DNA of 64,000 nucleotides from Skeletonema tropicum (GCA_037178625.1 CM074139.1:372001-436000); one strand, 5' to 3'; shown: positions 38,890 through 48,928, counted from the first letter of the stretch. Notes: generated from the sequence alone by a model not told the origin. Program-made: numbers and translations.

Positions 38890-40203
38890 ATGATCAACCG
38901 AGAACCATTCCGACTCCGACTCCTCCCCCTCTTGTGCCTCGTCGCAATAGCACTATCTGCATCTGCATCTGACGAGCTTAACGATAACCGATCCCATCAC
39001 TCAAGTCCAGGACTTTACGGTCAAAAGGATATGGATCGCCGACTCAAGGGAATAACGAGCAATAGTAACGATGAGTCCTCCACCCCATCTTCAATAATAG
39101 AAACTGAATGGAACTGGAGCGAGTTGGAAGAATCCAACCGAGACAGTTCAGGCAATCAACGCAAGCTTCGATTGCTCAAAAAGAAGTCCAATGAATCCAA
39201 GAAGAAGGAATCCAAGAAGAAATCTACAAAGGGGAAGAAATCGAAGAAGAAGAAGAAGAAGCAAAAGAAGAGCACAACCTCCCCAACTAATCCACTGACT
39301 TCACCAAGGACTCGTGCGCCAACTAATCCACCGACATCAGCAAGGACTCGTGCACCAACTAATCCACCAACTTCACCAAGGACTCGTGCGCCAACTAATC
39401 CACCGACATCAGCAAGGACTCGTGCGCCAACTAATCCACCGACTTCAGCAAGGACTCGTGCGCCAACTAATCCACCAACTTCAACAAGGACTCGTGCACC
39501 AACTAATCCACCAACTTCACCAAGGACTCGTGCGCCAACTAATCCACCGACATCATCAAGGACTCGTGCGCCAACTAATCCACCGACTTCAGCAAGGACT
39601 CGTGCGCCAACTAATCCACCAACTTCACCAAGGACTCGTGCGCCAACTAATCCACCGACATCAGCAAGGACTCGTGCGCCAACTAATCCACCGACTTCAG
39701 CAAGGACTCGTGCGCCAACTAATCCACCAACTTCAACAAGGACTCGTGCGCCGACCAATCCACCAACTTCACCAAGAACTCGTGCGCCGACCAATCCACC
39801 AACTTCAGCAAAGACTCGTGCGCCAACTAATCCACCAAGTTCAGCAAGGACTCGTGCGCCAACTAATCCACCAACTTCAACAAGGACTCGTGCGCCGACC
39901 AATCCACCAACTTCAGCAAAGACTCGTGCGCCAACTAATCCACCAAGTTCAGTGAAGACTCGTGCACCAACCAATCCACCAACTTCAGTGAAGACTCGTG
40001 CACCAACTAATCCACCAACTTCAGCAAGGACTCGTGCTCCCACAAGAGCACCAACAGAGATAATGAACCAACAATCTTCTAATGATCCTGGCTTTATCAT
40101 TCCGTCCGAAAATGACACTGGCACGGATCCTGATTTTGATGTGATGCCACGCGCGGAAACTATCATGAACATGAACTTTGATGACGATGACTTGATAGCC
40201 TAG
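38890..40203 (+). CDS. Secreted Lys-rich protein with 21 TNPPTS repeats, silaffin-like, 437 aa
   Basis: A signal peptide (about 1-27, LLPLLCLVAIALSASAS) is followed by an acidic/Ser propeptide-like region with RRLKG and NQRKLRLL sites resembling the RxL cleavage motif of diatom silaffins. Residues about 97-131 are a Lys/Ser cluster (KKKSNESKKKESKKKSTKGK), comparable to the polyamine-modified Lys clusters of silica-forming proteins. Then come 21 copies of a 12-residue unit, PTNPPTSxRTRA (36 bp), and an acidic end (NFDDDDLIA). Signal peptide, Lys/Ser cluster, RxL sites and Pro/Thr repeats together suggest a cell-wall or silica-associated protein. Silaffins are defined by composition rather than homology, so the role is inference. 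No membrane segment or intron. Confidence 0.8.
   Translation: MINREPFRLRLLPLLCLVAIALSASASDELNDNRSHHSSPGLYGQKDMDRRLKGITSNSNDESSTPSSIIETEWNWSELEESNRDSSGNQRKLRLLKKKSNESKKKESKKKSTKGKKSKKKKKKQKKSTTSPTNPLTSPRTRAPTNPPTSARTRAPTNPPTSPRTRAPTNPPTSARTRAPTNPPTSARTRAPTNPPTSTRTRAPTNPPTSPRTRAPTNPPTSSRTRAPTNPPTSARTRAPTNPPTSPRTRAPTNPPTSARTRAPTNPPTSARTRAPTNPPTSTRTRAPTNPPTSPRTRAPTNPPTSAKTRAPTNPPSSARTRAPTNPPTSTRTRAPTNPPTSAKTRAPTNPPSSVKTRAPTNPPTSVKTRAPTNPPTSARTRAPTRAPTEIMNQQSSNDPGFIIPSENDTGTDPDFDVMPRAETIMNMNFDDDDLIA
39285..40040. repeat. 36-bp coding tandem repeat with 252-bp higher-order duplication
   Basis: 21 units of a 36-bp repeat. Classed by the codon before the second Arg, units 2-7 (A,P,A,A,T,P) and 9-14 (A,P,A,A,T,P) repeat in the same order and with the same silent variants (gacatcagca, gacttcagca, aacttcaaca). 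This shows a block duplication of seven units. Because 36 is divisible by 3, other frames and the antisense strand are also open here but are not genes. Confidence 0.9.
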
Positions 40204-40703
40204 AGATTGAGACAATACGTCATTCTTCGTAATATGCTAATTTAATGGATATAACTTGAACGAAGCCAAACAAGCAATAGCACACTTATATATTTCCTGT
40301 CGAACATTTTTGTTGCTATCATAGTTTCTCCTTCCCATCATTCACGCACGCATCGCTTTCTTCGGAGGGCTATCCGAGATGCAATTTAATTCTAGTTCAT
40401 TTTGTGACTGCAATGTTGCATTTGTTTACGGCTTGTCCAAATTAGATTATGTTAAACCTTCTGGTCACGTCTCCACTCCATACGGTCTCGAGTCTCGAGT
40501 TCTAGCGACTTGAGTTAGTAGCTAATCTTTCGGCTGAAACGCTCGAGAGAAGGGTTATACTCAAGCGAAAGTCGCTATTTATGTCACTGTGACAGTTGAG
40601 AAGGGCCGATAAAAAATCTTTTTCATTGTTCTTGAATCACGATCCTTCGTCCTCATCGCATCTCGATTTACATCGGAACTCGGAACAACCATACCAATCA
40701 ATC
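40204..40703. other. Intergenic DNA
   Basis: Contains ctcgagtctcgag near 40489-40501, a small palindromic cluster, and otherwise nothing recognised. Confidence 0.5.
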
Positions 40704-43700
40704 ATGGCGAAGAAGAAGAAGCCCAAGGCTACCACCGCCAGCTCCCCGAAGAAGAAACGAAGCAACATCTCCGCTTCTTCTTCCTCATCATCATTATCCA
40801 ATAGCAACCAATTCACAGCAATCATCGCAGCGTCGATACTCATCGCAATCTGCTGCATCGGCTATCTTGGTTTCAAAAAATCTTTGCCAGGCAGCGCACT
40901 CTTGCCCACGAATGCGCCGAAACGAATAGCAGCAAAGTCGACAGGTGAATTATTCATCGATTGGTTCGTTGACAATGGAGGAATTTTCCATCCAATCGGC
41001 AAAAGTAGTGATGGTAGTAGTGGAGCCAATGACGAGGGGATGCTCCTACCAAAAATTACAATTCAAAAATTTGATGGCATGGGCTGGGGACTGGCTGCCA
41101 TTGTCAACAACACTTCTTCTTCTACTTTAGGCAATACCAATGACAACGTCTGTGAAATGACTAATGTCAACAACAACAATGCTAACCACGAGAGCAGCAG
41201 CTGCTCCTCACCAACAACACCACCACTCATCATAATTCCTCACCTAGCACCACTCTTCACAGTCCCATCACATCTCATCATCTCCATCTCCTCCATACTC
41301 CAACAATACTCCTCTCCCTCCAGTCCACATTATCTACCCAACTTTTACCCCATTGTCAATCAGGTATTGTTATCCTCCTTTCCTCGGAATGTAGGTCTGG
41401 CCAAAATGTCACAGTCACAACATCATCCAAATAATAATAATAATAACAATGCAGCAGTGCGAATGGGATTGGTAGAACAAGATGTTGTAATAGCCATGAT
41501 GCTCATGACCGAACAATGTTTGCACCCCACCCCCCTCAATCATACTAGTGGAAGTTTTTGGGGACCATATTTAGACATGTTGGCTTATAGGCCCATACCG
41601 AGATTGGATACGTTTGATAGGGAGGAGTATCAAATGTTGAAGGATGATACTTTGGAACGGATGGGACGATCTTCGAAGGAACGATTGATACGTATGTTTT
41701 ATGGAAAGAATTCTTCTTCCAACAAGAATAATAATCATAGAGATGATGATGATGATGATGTGTCCATTAAGGCAGTTCTTCGAGAAATGATCCATATCCG
41801 ACAACAACCGTCCATGACAACAGTTCCACCGACTTGTCTGGAATTTGATACCTTTCATAAATTTATTGGGATAGTCTCAAGTAGAGCAATGGTACTCAAG
41901 GGTATCAAATATTTGACTCCGCTGGCGGAAATGATCAACTATGCGCCTGTTTCTCCGGTGGATCAGGTTGTTGTTCATTCGAGTAGTAGTAGAGATGAAT
42001 CATTCGACGGTCAAGAAGTTGTTGATATGAGAAAAGATGGGTTGATTCACACTCCATTTGATTTGTATCATACGATTGGTGCGGATGATTCCATTACAGT
42101 TCGATCGGATAGGAATGTCATGCTCCCATCACCACCAGATGCAGAAGCAGCAACAACAGCAATTCAAATCTTTGAAGACTACGGTCCAGTAGACTCCAGT
42201 CTCTTCCTCGAAATGCACGCCTTTGTACCATCCAACAATCCAAATCACTGTGCTGTCATTCCCGGTAAAAACTTTCTTCGTCGTCCCATTGCACCCGGAA
42301 GATCTGATCCAAATTCAACATTGTTACTTCGTGCATTGAAAAAGTTGCATTTGACCAATAATCCACAATTGACACAGTTTGTTTCATTGGAGGATGTTTG
42401 CGTCCGTAACGATATGAGTATTGTTGAGGATGGAACTAGTAGGGTTGGAGGACGTCGACCTGCATCGGATGCTATTGCCATCATGTCACTTCTACTGGGT
42501 GAAAGTAGTAGTACCAAGACATTATTTTCCAACAACTTGGAAACATTGAAATCAAAATGTATTACGGCGATAGAATCGAATGATGTCGAACGTATTGAAT
42601 TGCAATGTGCGCGATATCCTGGGAGTAGACGTATTGTGACACAAGGGTTGGTGACTGCAGCGAAGCGATCTGTGAGTGGAGCCGATGTGTCTTTGGAGAC
42701 ACTATTGTCGTGGCTGAAAGAGGCAGAAAAAAAGGAAGGAGGAGGTGAGGAGGGTGGGAAGGAAAAGCTAGCCTTGGCAGTGCGGTTTAGGATTGAGGAG
42801 AGGAAGATACTTGATAGCATTGCCAGTAGGACCATCTTGGACAATGATGATGAACCCAACAAGCATATTTCTGTCGATACATCTGATGATAATCTTGCTG
42901 CGAAAATATCTTCCTTCAATGAATTCATTGACTCATTGAACTTGCCCGTGAACAAAATTCAAGCTCAAGCTGTGGAAGGGATGAGGCTTGGTGCAGTAGC
43001 TACTGAAGATTTGGAATCACAACAAGTCTACATCTCTCTACCCTCGAATGCTGTTATTGATGCTGCTACAGCAGTGGCAGATGCGGAGACCTCATCTCCT
43101 CGGTTGGCGGCCCTCCTCAAGAAACTCGATTCAAAAGGAATTGACGGATTTGATGTGATATTGGTCTATCTTCTTCACGAAAGATTTGTGCTCAAGGACA
43201 AAAGTAAATGGTGGCCATATTTAGATCTTTTACCCACAGTTCAAGAAGTCAGCTCTTCTCATCCACTCTTCTTTGAGGAAGATGAAATGAATCTATATCT
43301 GGGTGGCTCCGACGTACGCAAGTTAATTCTTCGAAATCAAGTTCGTGCGTCTGAACGGCATGCAGCTTTGGCCTCTGATGTGGATGTACATGAAGTCTTG
43401 GGTAGTGATGTCATTTTGGATAAGAGTTTCGTTTACTGGGCTACAGCTATTCTGGACAGTCGCAGCATTTGGTGGGATGGAAGGCGTCACCTGTCGCCTC
43501 TGCTTGACTTGGTCAATGCTGACTCCATTGGAAGGGCCCACGAAACGAAGGTCGAAGAATCATCTGCTGTAACTCGAGCATCTCGTCCAGTGAAACGTGG
43601 CGAACAAGTCTGTGAGAATTATCAACAACCAAACTATTTGCTGTTTGCATTTCATGGTTTTGTGCTGGATAGTAATCCAAGTGATTGTGCGCTGTTGGGA

Positions 43701-44072
43701 GGATTGTCAATCAATCACAATGACCCTGGTGCAAAGTTTGCAAACCGCCTCCAAACTTCACCTACATTTTGCATTAGTGGGACCAATGTTGATTCAATGA
43801 AGGAGCTAGCACAATTCTTGCGAATGAAGTATGGACTTTCTGCAAACAACTTGGATTCCGATGCGTGGTTGGACGAGGACGTTGTTCCGTTCTTGACTCA
43901 GGTATTGGAAGAGCGGATCTCTCGTCTTGAGGATCTAACTGAGGCTGTATCGGGAACTGAATTGGAAGACGAGTCTATCCCACAAAAGCGGCGCTACATG
44001 CGTCATGTGGCAAGGTCAGATTTGACTCATTTCCTTGGTTCTCTGGAGTTGTTGAAGGAATGGAAGAGTTGA
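40704..44072 (+). CDS. Membrane-anchored double SET-domain protein (Rubisco LSMT/SETD3-like), 1122 aa
   Basis: The ATG at 40704 (caatcATGGCG) starts a Lys-rich cytosolic head (MAKKKKPKATTASSPKKKRS), a Ser run and one membrane segment (about 37-57, FTAIIAASILIAICCIGYLGF). Two SET-like halves follow. Half 1 runs from FIDWFVDNGGIFHPI to YLTPLAEMINYAP and FEDYGPVDSSLFLEMHAFV. Half 2 runs from FNEFIDSLNLPVNKIQ through KWWPYLDLLPTVQ, SRSIWWDGRRHLSPLLDLVN and CENYQQPNYLLFAFHGFV. This order matches LSMT/SETD3-type lysine or histidine methyltransferases. The usual NH of the DxxNH motif is NY in half 1 and NA in half 2, while the later catalytic-type Tyr is kept. Activity is therefore uncertain. The open frame starts at 40596, but the extension has no features. 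Confidence 0.82.
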   Translation: MAKKKKPKATTASSPKKKRSNISASSSSSSLSNSNQFTAIIAASILIAICCIGYLGFKKSLPGSALLPTNAPKRIAAKSTGELFIDWFVDNGGIFHPIGKSSDGSSGANDEGMLLPKITIQKFDGMGWGLAAIVNNTSSSTLGNTNDNVCEMTNVNNNNANHESSSCSSPTTPPLIIIPHLAPLFTVPSHLIISISSILQQYSSPSSPHYLPNFYPIVNQVLLSSFPRNVGLAKMSQSQHHPNNNNNNNAAVRMGLVEQDVVIAMMLMTEQCLHPTPLNHTSGSFWGPYLDMLAYRPIPRLDTFDREEYQMLKDDTLERMGRSSKERLIRMFYGKNSSSNKNNNHRDDDDDDVSIKAVLREMIHIRQQPSMTTVPPTCLEFDTFHKFIGIVSSRAMVLKGIKYLTPLAEMINYAPVSPVDQVVVHSSSSRDESFDGQEVVDMRKDGLIHTPFDLYHTIGADDSITVRSDRNVMLPSPPDAEAATTAIQIFEDYGPVDSSLFLEMHAFVPSNNPNHCAVIPGKNFLRRPIAPGRSDPNSTLLLRALKKLHLTNNPQLTQFVSLEDVCVRNDMSIVEDGTSRVGGRRPASDAIAIMSLLLGESSSTKTLFSNNLETLKSKCITAIESNDVERIELQCARYPGSRRIVTQGLVTAAKRSVSGADVSLETLLSWLKEAEKKEGGGEEGGKEKLALAVRFRIEERKILDSIASRTILDNDDEPNKHISVDTSDDNLAAKISSFNEFIDSLNLPVNKIQAQAVEGMRLGAVATEDLESQQVYISLPSNAVIDAATAVADAETSSPRLAALLKKLDSKGIDGFDVILVYLLHERFVLKDKSKWWPYLDLLPTVQEVSSSHPLFFEEDEMNLYLGGSDVRKLILRNQVRASERHAALASDVDVHEVLGSDVILDKSFVYWATAILDSRSIWWDGRRHLSPLLDLVNADSIGRAHETKVEESSAVTRASRPVKRGEQVCENYQQPNYLLFAFHGFVLDSNPSDCALLGGLSINHNDPGAKFANRLQTSPTFCISGTNVDSMKELAQFLRMKYGLSANNLDSDAWLDEDVVPFLTQVLEERISRLEDLTEAVSGTELEDESIPQKRRYMRHVARSDLTHFLGSLELLKEWKS

Positions 44073-44115
44073 TTACTCTAGAGAAAGTACGCATGGAAAG
44101 GAAAGTTGATAGTGA

Positions 44116-44140
44116 AAGAGAGAGAGAGAGAGAGAGAGAG
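44116..44140. repeat. (ga)n microsatellite
   Basis: About twelve ga dinucleotides in the 3' flank of the SET-domain gene. Confidence 0.9.
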
Positions 44141-44395
44141 TGCGTGATTGCATGAAACTGCTTGATTCATTGATGTGATAAAAAATATTCATAAGTTATT
44201 TGGAATTAAGGTTACGATAGTGCTTCTGTTTCTGTTGTTCTCCTCCTTGATCTTCCTCGGACATGAAGCTGCTCACGTACTTACTGCCTGCATGCGGGTC
44301 TTCTTCTTTTGCCCCACGCTACCTCATACTACTATGCAGTTTAGAATATTATCTACTTGAGAATGTGATGAAGCAAGCAACTTTCGATCGCACAG

Positions 44396-44599
44396 CTACC
44401 TTCTTACGCCTTGAGTCACAATCGAACACCAGCATATCCTAGATTATCTGAAGATGAAGTACCGATTAGAGTACTGACTATCACAACCCCATCATCTTCA
44501 GGTAACAACAACAGTCAGAGCCTGAGCCGTCACGACAAAAGTGCCACTACCACTACCGAAGTTGTTTCAGCGAGGAAGTGTTCTTGTACAATAATGTAG
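44396..44599 (+). CDS. Possible last exon of a prenylated protein (CaaX end)
   Basis: After a candidate acceptor (TCGCACAG, ending 44395) the frame reads LPSYALSHNRTPAYPRLSED and ends KCSCTIM before a TAG. The last four residues fit a CaaX prenylation box, as on small GTPases and G-protein gamma subunits. The preceding Ser/Thr-rich linker looks natural. The upstream exon is not identified: an ATG near 44263 gives a signal-like segment, but a secretory leader and CaaX are unlikely together. Treat as a candidate exon. Confidence 0.3.
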   Translation, partial: LPSYALSHNRTPAYPRLSEDEVPIRVLTITTPSSSGNNNSQSLSRHDKSATTTTEVVSARKCSCTIM

Positions 44600-44904
44600 A
44601 TAAAGTATATTACTTAGGAAATTTGGTGAATGTTGCATTATAGCTAGACATCATTGAACCAACAATTGGAGTATTCATACGCCGAGGGCAGTAGATGAAG
44701 TATAGTGTAGCTTTATTCGTGTGTATTAAGATATACAACTAATTCAATCACCACCACTATTTACTACGCTTTCCTCCCTCTTCAATTTTACCTCTCTATT
44801 TCACATTTTCTTTTTCCTGCGCCTGCGCATACGCTTGTAGCTTGCGCTCAATTTGTCCCCGCTTTGAGCTTTTAAAACTCCCACTTTTAGTGTACTTGCG
44901 TGTC

Positions 44905-45245
44905 CCAGATGTGGCTAGGATTCCTACTTTCCCACGTAGGATTCCCACGCCGTAATTTGACGTGGGAAAGTGGGAATCCTCTAGCCGTCAAAATTTGCTT
45001 CTGTGTCCCAGAACCAAATTTCCATCCCCAAATTCCCACTTTTCGAGGGCCTGCGCGATACACCCCGCACAAAATAAAAAAATGCGTGGGACGGATTCTG
45101 AGGTGGGAAAGTGGAAAAGTAGAATCCTACGTCGACGTGGGATTCTGGGGTGGCCGTAGGATTTTGATTTTCAGAATCAAAATTCGACGTGGGATTCTGG
45201 CGTGGGAAAGTGGGAATTTGGCGTGGGAAAGTGGATCTGGGACAC
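44905..45245. repeat. Cluster of gtgggaaagtgggaat words in both orientations
   Basis: The words gtgggaaagtggga, gtgggattctggg and their complements (ttcccacgtaggattcccac) occur about ten times in 340 bp, interleaved as direct and inverted copies (for example 44938-44980, 45100-45150 and 45185-45235). It abuts the long-inverted-repeat element at 45293 and may be part of it. Confidence 0.6.
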
Positions 45246-45292
45246 GCTACTCCCAACTCTTTTAAGGATTTTATCACCACTTTGAACTGTAC

Positions 45293-45656
45293 CACGGGAA
45301 CCTGGGGTTGACAGTGGATGCTTTTTGTTAGCAGCCGATTTGTCGAGAGCTTGCCAGGAGTTTCAAGTCGTGGTTCTAAAAAATCTAGCGTTGAGGTGCG
45401 TTGAGGTTGATTTCTGATGGCCTGTTCCGTCAAAAACTTGCGCCAACGTGCAAACTTGCTGCCACCGCCACGAGTGACATGCTGCTTGGCGGCGCACCGT
45501 GTCAGATGGCCGATCCGTGGCGTCGGCGACAAGTTTTTGACGGAACAGGCCATCCTCAACGCACCTCAACGCTAGATTTTGTAAAACACGACTTGAAACT
45601 CCTGGCAAGCTCTTGACAAATCTCTCAGCAAGACGTGTCAACCCCAGGTTCCCGTG
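45293..45656. mobile_element. Foldback/MITE-like element with about 130-bp inverted arms
   Basis: The left arm at 45293-45441 (cacgggaacctggggttgac, agagcttgccaggagtttca, tctagcgttgaggtgcgttg, ggcctgttccgtcaaaaact) matches the reverse complement of 45530-45656, apart from two indels. The 88-bp interior is GC-rich with inverted words (gcttggcggcgc). No reading frame is convincing. A single arm of the same family lies at 50247-50307. Confidence 0.75.
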
Positions 45657-46774
45657 CTCGGAGTAAGTAGATAACTTCCCTCTCTCGAATATCTCAAGAG
45701 GTGCCAAACCAGATTATTTTAGCGGCGGAGTTCCGTATAATTTGATTGGCGGAATAATTTGAATCCAATGAGAAAATGGCTTTTCTTGTGAAGGTGCGGG
45801 AGCTCGTTGGGTGTTGGGCGGCGAAGCGATCTAGTAGTCCGTAGTGACTGCTAGTAATTGTGTCTCAGCGCTCTGAAACGCTCGTACACACGAGAATACA
45901 AGAGAGAACACACGAGATAACAATCATCTAAGCAGGACCTAAAAAGATACTAAACAGTTACACTTTTCTCACAACGACTCATCACACAATCACAATTTCT
46001 ATCATGACAGCACTGATCGATACCACAAGTACAATGCCTTTAACACCGGCAACCTTACGTCTACCAAACCCAAAATATTGTATTTAGACCAATTTTCAAC
46101 GCAGAATCGAATAGTCCCATCAATTTGTACCGATATTAAGTGTGTGACGACGTATTGCTCACTAAATAGTACGTTTCCTTATTTCGACCGAGCGTCAAAT
46201 GGTCAATACGGGTCATTTATTCCATGTTATCATTCAACCAATGGGTCATTAACCTCATATATCCTTCATATAACTATCCTATAGGAGTTGCAAATGTTTT
46301 TGGTGAGGAGTCATCAATATTACTCTCATTATTTACCTACTGAACGCACATCACCGGCACCCCACAATATGTTGCAAGGGTCTTAGATGCTCCCAAATAA
46401 TATGATACCAGCACCTATGCCACAATACCTTATTATTCAATGATATTTCACCCGTTATATGGAGAAATAACACTGTGGATGAGCTGATCTGAGGTGATAC
46501 AGGACAACAATGTAACTCTTTGGATTGTGATTGCAGGGTATGGCTGATAAATTTGTGGTAGTCAATATTAGTACGCAGCAGCTCGACCGGACGCGGGACA
46601 GAGGAGGTGGGGACGGACCCTTTTTTCCGGGAACCGTTCGTTTGGCTTGATCAGTCCTATGAAGAAGATCTCGTCTATCTCTCCAGAGCCGCCCCCACCC
46701 TATTCAGCTATCTAACTTCCGCAGATGGCGATACATCTCCAGCCTTCTATTACATTGTTTCCACACCTCCCATC
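45657..46774. other. Upstream region of the dUTPase gene
   Basis: Mostly AT-rich. A short frame at 46004-46087 (MTALIDTTSTMPLTPATLRL, then PNPKYC) has the look of a dUTPase leader exon, with a good ATG context (atcATGACA), but I could not fix a donor site. A candidate acceptor (TAACTTCCGCAG) ends at about 46725, in frame with the conserved core, so a first intron of several hundred bases is possible. Confidence 0.35.
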
Positions 46775-47406
46775 ATGCTATTGGTAAAACTCCTCAGTCC
46801 TAATGCCACTATGCCAACTCGCTGGTCACCCGAATCTGCTGGGTTTGATTTATGTGCAGCGGAGCCTAAAGTCGTACCTGCTGGGGGGATGGCAGTTATT
46901 AAAACTGACTTGAGTGTTGCCTGTCCAGAGGGAACTTATGCCCGTATCGCTCCAAGGAGGCAAGTCCGACAATGCTCGATATTGTGTGCTATGTTATCAT
47001 GCATTCATATTAATTCCTGCGTTTTGTTCTGTTGTGTATTATGTAGTGGTGTTGCTGTTAAGAGAATGATCGGCTGTGGTGCTGGAGTTGTCGATGCTGA
47101 CTGTAAGCTAAAATTGAAGTACAAATTAACAGCCTCGCTTATTTCATTGTAACCCATCTCAAAATTTCATATTCATATATTTTTTAAACAGATCGAGGAA
47201 ATGTAGGTGTGGTTCTCTTCAATTTCGGTCATGAGGATTTTCATGTTTACATTGGAGATCGCATTGCCCAATTAATCCTCGAAAGAATTTCAATGGTTCA
47301 TGCAGTGCAGGTTGACGAATTGACAGAGACACAACGTGGTGTTGGTGGATTTGGATCGACATCTGCACCCAGCAGCAGAAGAGACAAAAGTGATTTACCT
47401 CCGTGA
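46775..47406 (+). CDS. dUTP diphosphatase (dUTPase), three exons
   Basis: Hydrolyses dUTP to dUMP and pyrophosphate, keeping uracil out of DNA; active as a trimer. Exons are 46775-46959, 47047-47102 and 47192-47406, giving about 151 aa, the usual length. All five family motifs are present: [10 protein letters not shown] (1), ARIAPRS-GVAVK (2, joined across intron 1), [12 protein letters not shown] (3, across intron 2), GDRIAQLI (4) and RGVGGFGST (5, the Gly-rich P-loop-like tail). Intron 1 (46960-47046, 87 bp) starts GCAAGT and ends TATGTAG, a GC-AG intron. The splice completes the Ser codon of APRS. Intron 2 (47103-47191, 89 bp) is GT-AG and completes the Tyr codon of DYRG. ATG 46775 starts the conserved core; an upstream leader exon is possible. 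Confidence 0.9.
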
Positions 47407-47625
47407 TAGATTACGAAGAGAGAACTCTCACTGTGAAATTGTTGGATTTATTGCGTGCGTCTTTCCCCATGTCATCTATCAAAGCCATTGCAAAATATTG
47501 TTCGGGTTAAACATGTGTCGCCCTCTCTCGCGGATCAACTAACGCCAGGGGTGCATTCCGTCCAACCAACACTGCCACGGCCACGGCTCCAGCACCAAAT
47601 ATACATATATATAATTTATAATATC

Positions 47626-47925
47626 ATTCGTGTTACATAGATGTGGCACATTTTGGATAGGTAAATGGCATTAATACATAGTTACTTCTAGCTTGTGCAG
47701 CTTCTCTCAGATGTCTTGCTTGTTTTGGTATTCAATCAAAGTGGCAGTCATTGCAAAATATTGTGTAGGTTAAACTATTTAGTGTTGTTGATCGCCTTCT
47801 ATTCGTGTTACATAGATGTGGCACATTTTGGATAGGTAAATGGCATTAATACATAGTTACTTCTAGCTTGTGCAGCTTCTCTCAGATGTCTTGCTTGTTT
47901 TGGTATTCAATCAAAGTGGCAGTCA
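47626..47925. repeat. Exact 125-bp direct duplication, 50-bp spacer
   Basis: 47626-47750 and 47801-47925 are identical by reading. The right copy includes the last 14 codons and stop of the MORN gene plus its 3' flank, so the left copy is a detached gene end. The spacer (attgcaaaatattgt, ggttaaac) also resembles 47490-47515, so an earlier, more diverged round of duplication is likely. Confidence 0.9.
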
Positions 47926-48232
47926 GTTTCGAAACTTGTGTCTTCAATTTTTTAGCTTCTCTGACAAGCTTCAATGAGGATGCTTCAGGTCTACCTTTTC
48001 GGAAGTAGCACGTGTACGAGTCTCCATTCGACCAAGTTAGGCAGCCCCATCCGTGTTCGAATCCATCGCGGAACAATCCCGTGTATTTTACATCGCTCTT
48101 GAACTCGTAAACGCCCCATCCGTGTGGAATGAAACGGTGCTTTGCCATGCCCTTTCCTTTTCCTCTGCTGTTGCGCAACTTCGTCTTACGAACAGAACCG
48201 CTGTATAGTCCACCAGAATAATGAATCTTCAT
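47882..48232 (-). CDS. Small MORN-repeat protein, 116 aa
   Basis: The frame from ATG 48232 begins MKIHYSGGLYSGSVRKTKLR and then has MORN-type units (HGWGVYEFKSDVKYTGLFRD, GFEHGWGCLTWSNGDSY). It ends in a short helical tail (EAKKLKTQVSKLTATLIEYQ, NKQDI). MORN repeats bind lipids or act as protein scaffolds, often in membrane-cytoskeleton contacts. The open frame extends 24 codons further without an ATG, so an upstream exon cannot be excluded. The 3' end is included in the 125-bp duplication. Confidence 0.65.
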   Translation of the reverse strand: MKIHYSGGLYSGSVRKTKLRNSRGKGKGMAKHRFIPHGWGVYEFKSDVKYTGLFRDGFEHGWGCLTWSNGDSYTCYFRKGRPEASSLKLVREAKKLKTQVSKLTATLIEYQNKQDI

Positions 48233-48458
48233 TTTGAAGTTAAGTGAAATAATACCGACAGATGTTGATGACGATGCAGCCAATGATGTCTTCTTTGAGA
48301 ACAAAGCAAATCGGATTTATGAGCCAAGCTCGGATCGGCCAACCCCAAATCAAAGCAAGCAGCATATTATTCAATAGTAGTCCTAAGGTAGGGTTCTCAC
48401 CCTTTGTTTTGATTCTGGGGTCTGCTACCTTTTACAAGATGTACAGGGCGGAAGTGGT

Positions 48459-48608
48459 GTGAACTTTTTTCAAATTGAGTTTTTGGGACTCAGTACCATC
48501 AAACCTGAGTCCACGATTAACTTCAATTTCAAATCTACCTTGGACGGAATTGGTATGAACTTTTTTCAAATTGAGTTTTTGGGACTTACATCAAACCTAA
48601 GTCCATGC
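48459..48608. repeat. Direct repeat, 96-bp period
   Basis: tgaacttttttcaaattgag followed by tttttgggact and catcaaacct is found at about 48461 and again at 48557. The surrounding frame gives no recognisable protein. Confidence 0.8.
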
Positions 48609-48928
48609 ATCAGGGAAGTCGCTTGGCCTCTCTTTTGTGGCAACAAGTACAATACCTATTTGAAGTCCGATCACAGGTTCCAGTCAAGTGCTGTTTTGGT
48701 GTCATGGTTGCAAGAGATGTCGGATATTATACTGCTGAGGCTTATTTCATCGGCCTGATTGAGATTGAGGATCCAACTTGTGTGCTATTGATATATTCAA
48801 ATTTGATGCTATAAGCGTGAGACTAATATGTCAAGATCGTATACAACAACATAAACTAAAGAAAGACTACTAATCAGCATTCAGTGATGATCGAACAGCG
48901 CACTATATTAGGGAGATATAGGAGTAAT

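Noticed and set aside
39156..40172. A 338-codon minus-strand frame and a 213-codon plus frame over the TNPPTS repeat
   Set aside because: The 36-bp period keeps every frame open. Signal peptide, Lys cluster and acidic end belong only to the frame starting at 38890.
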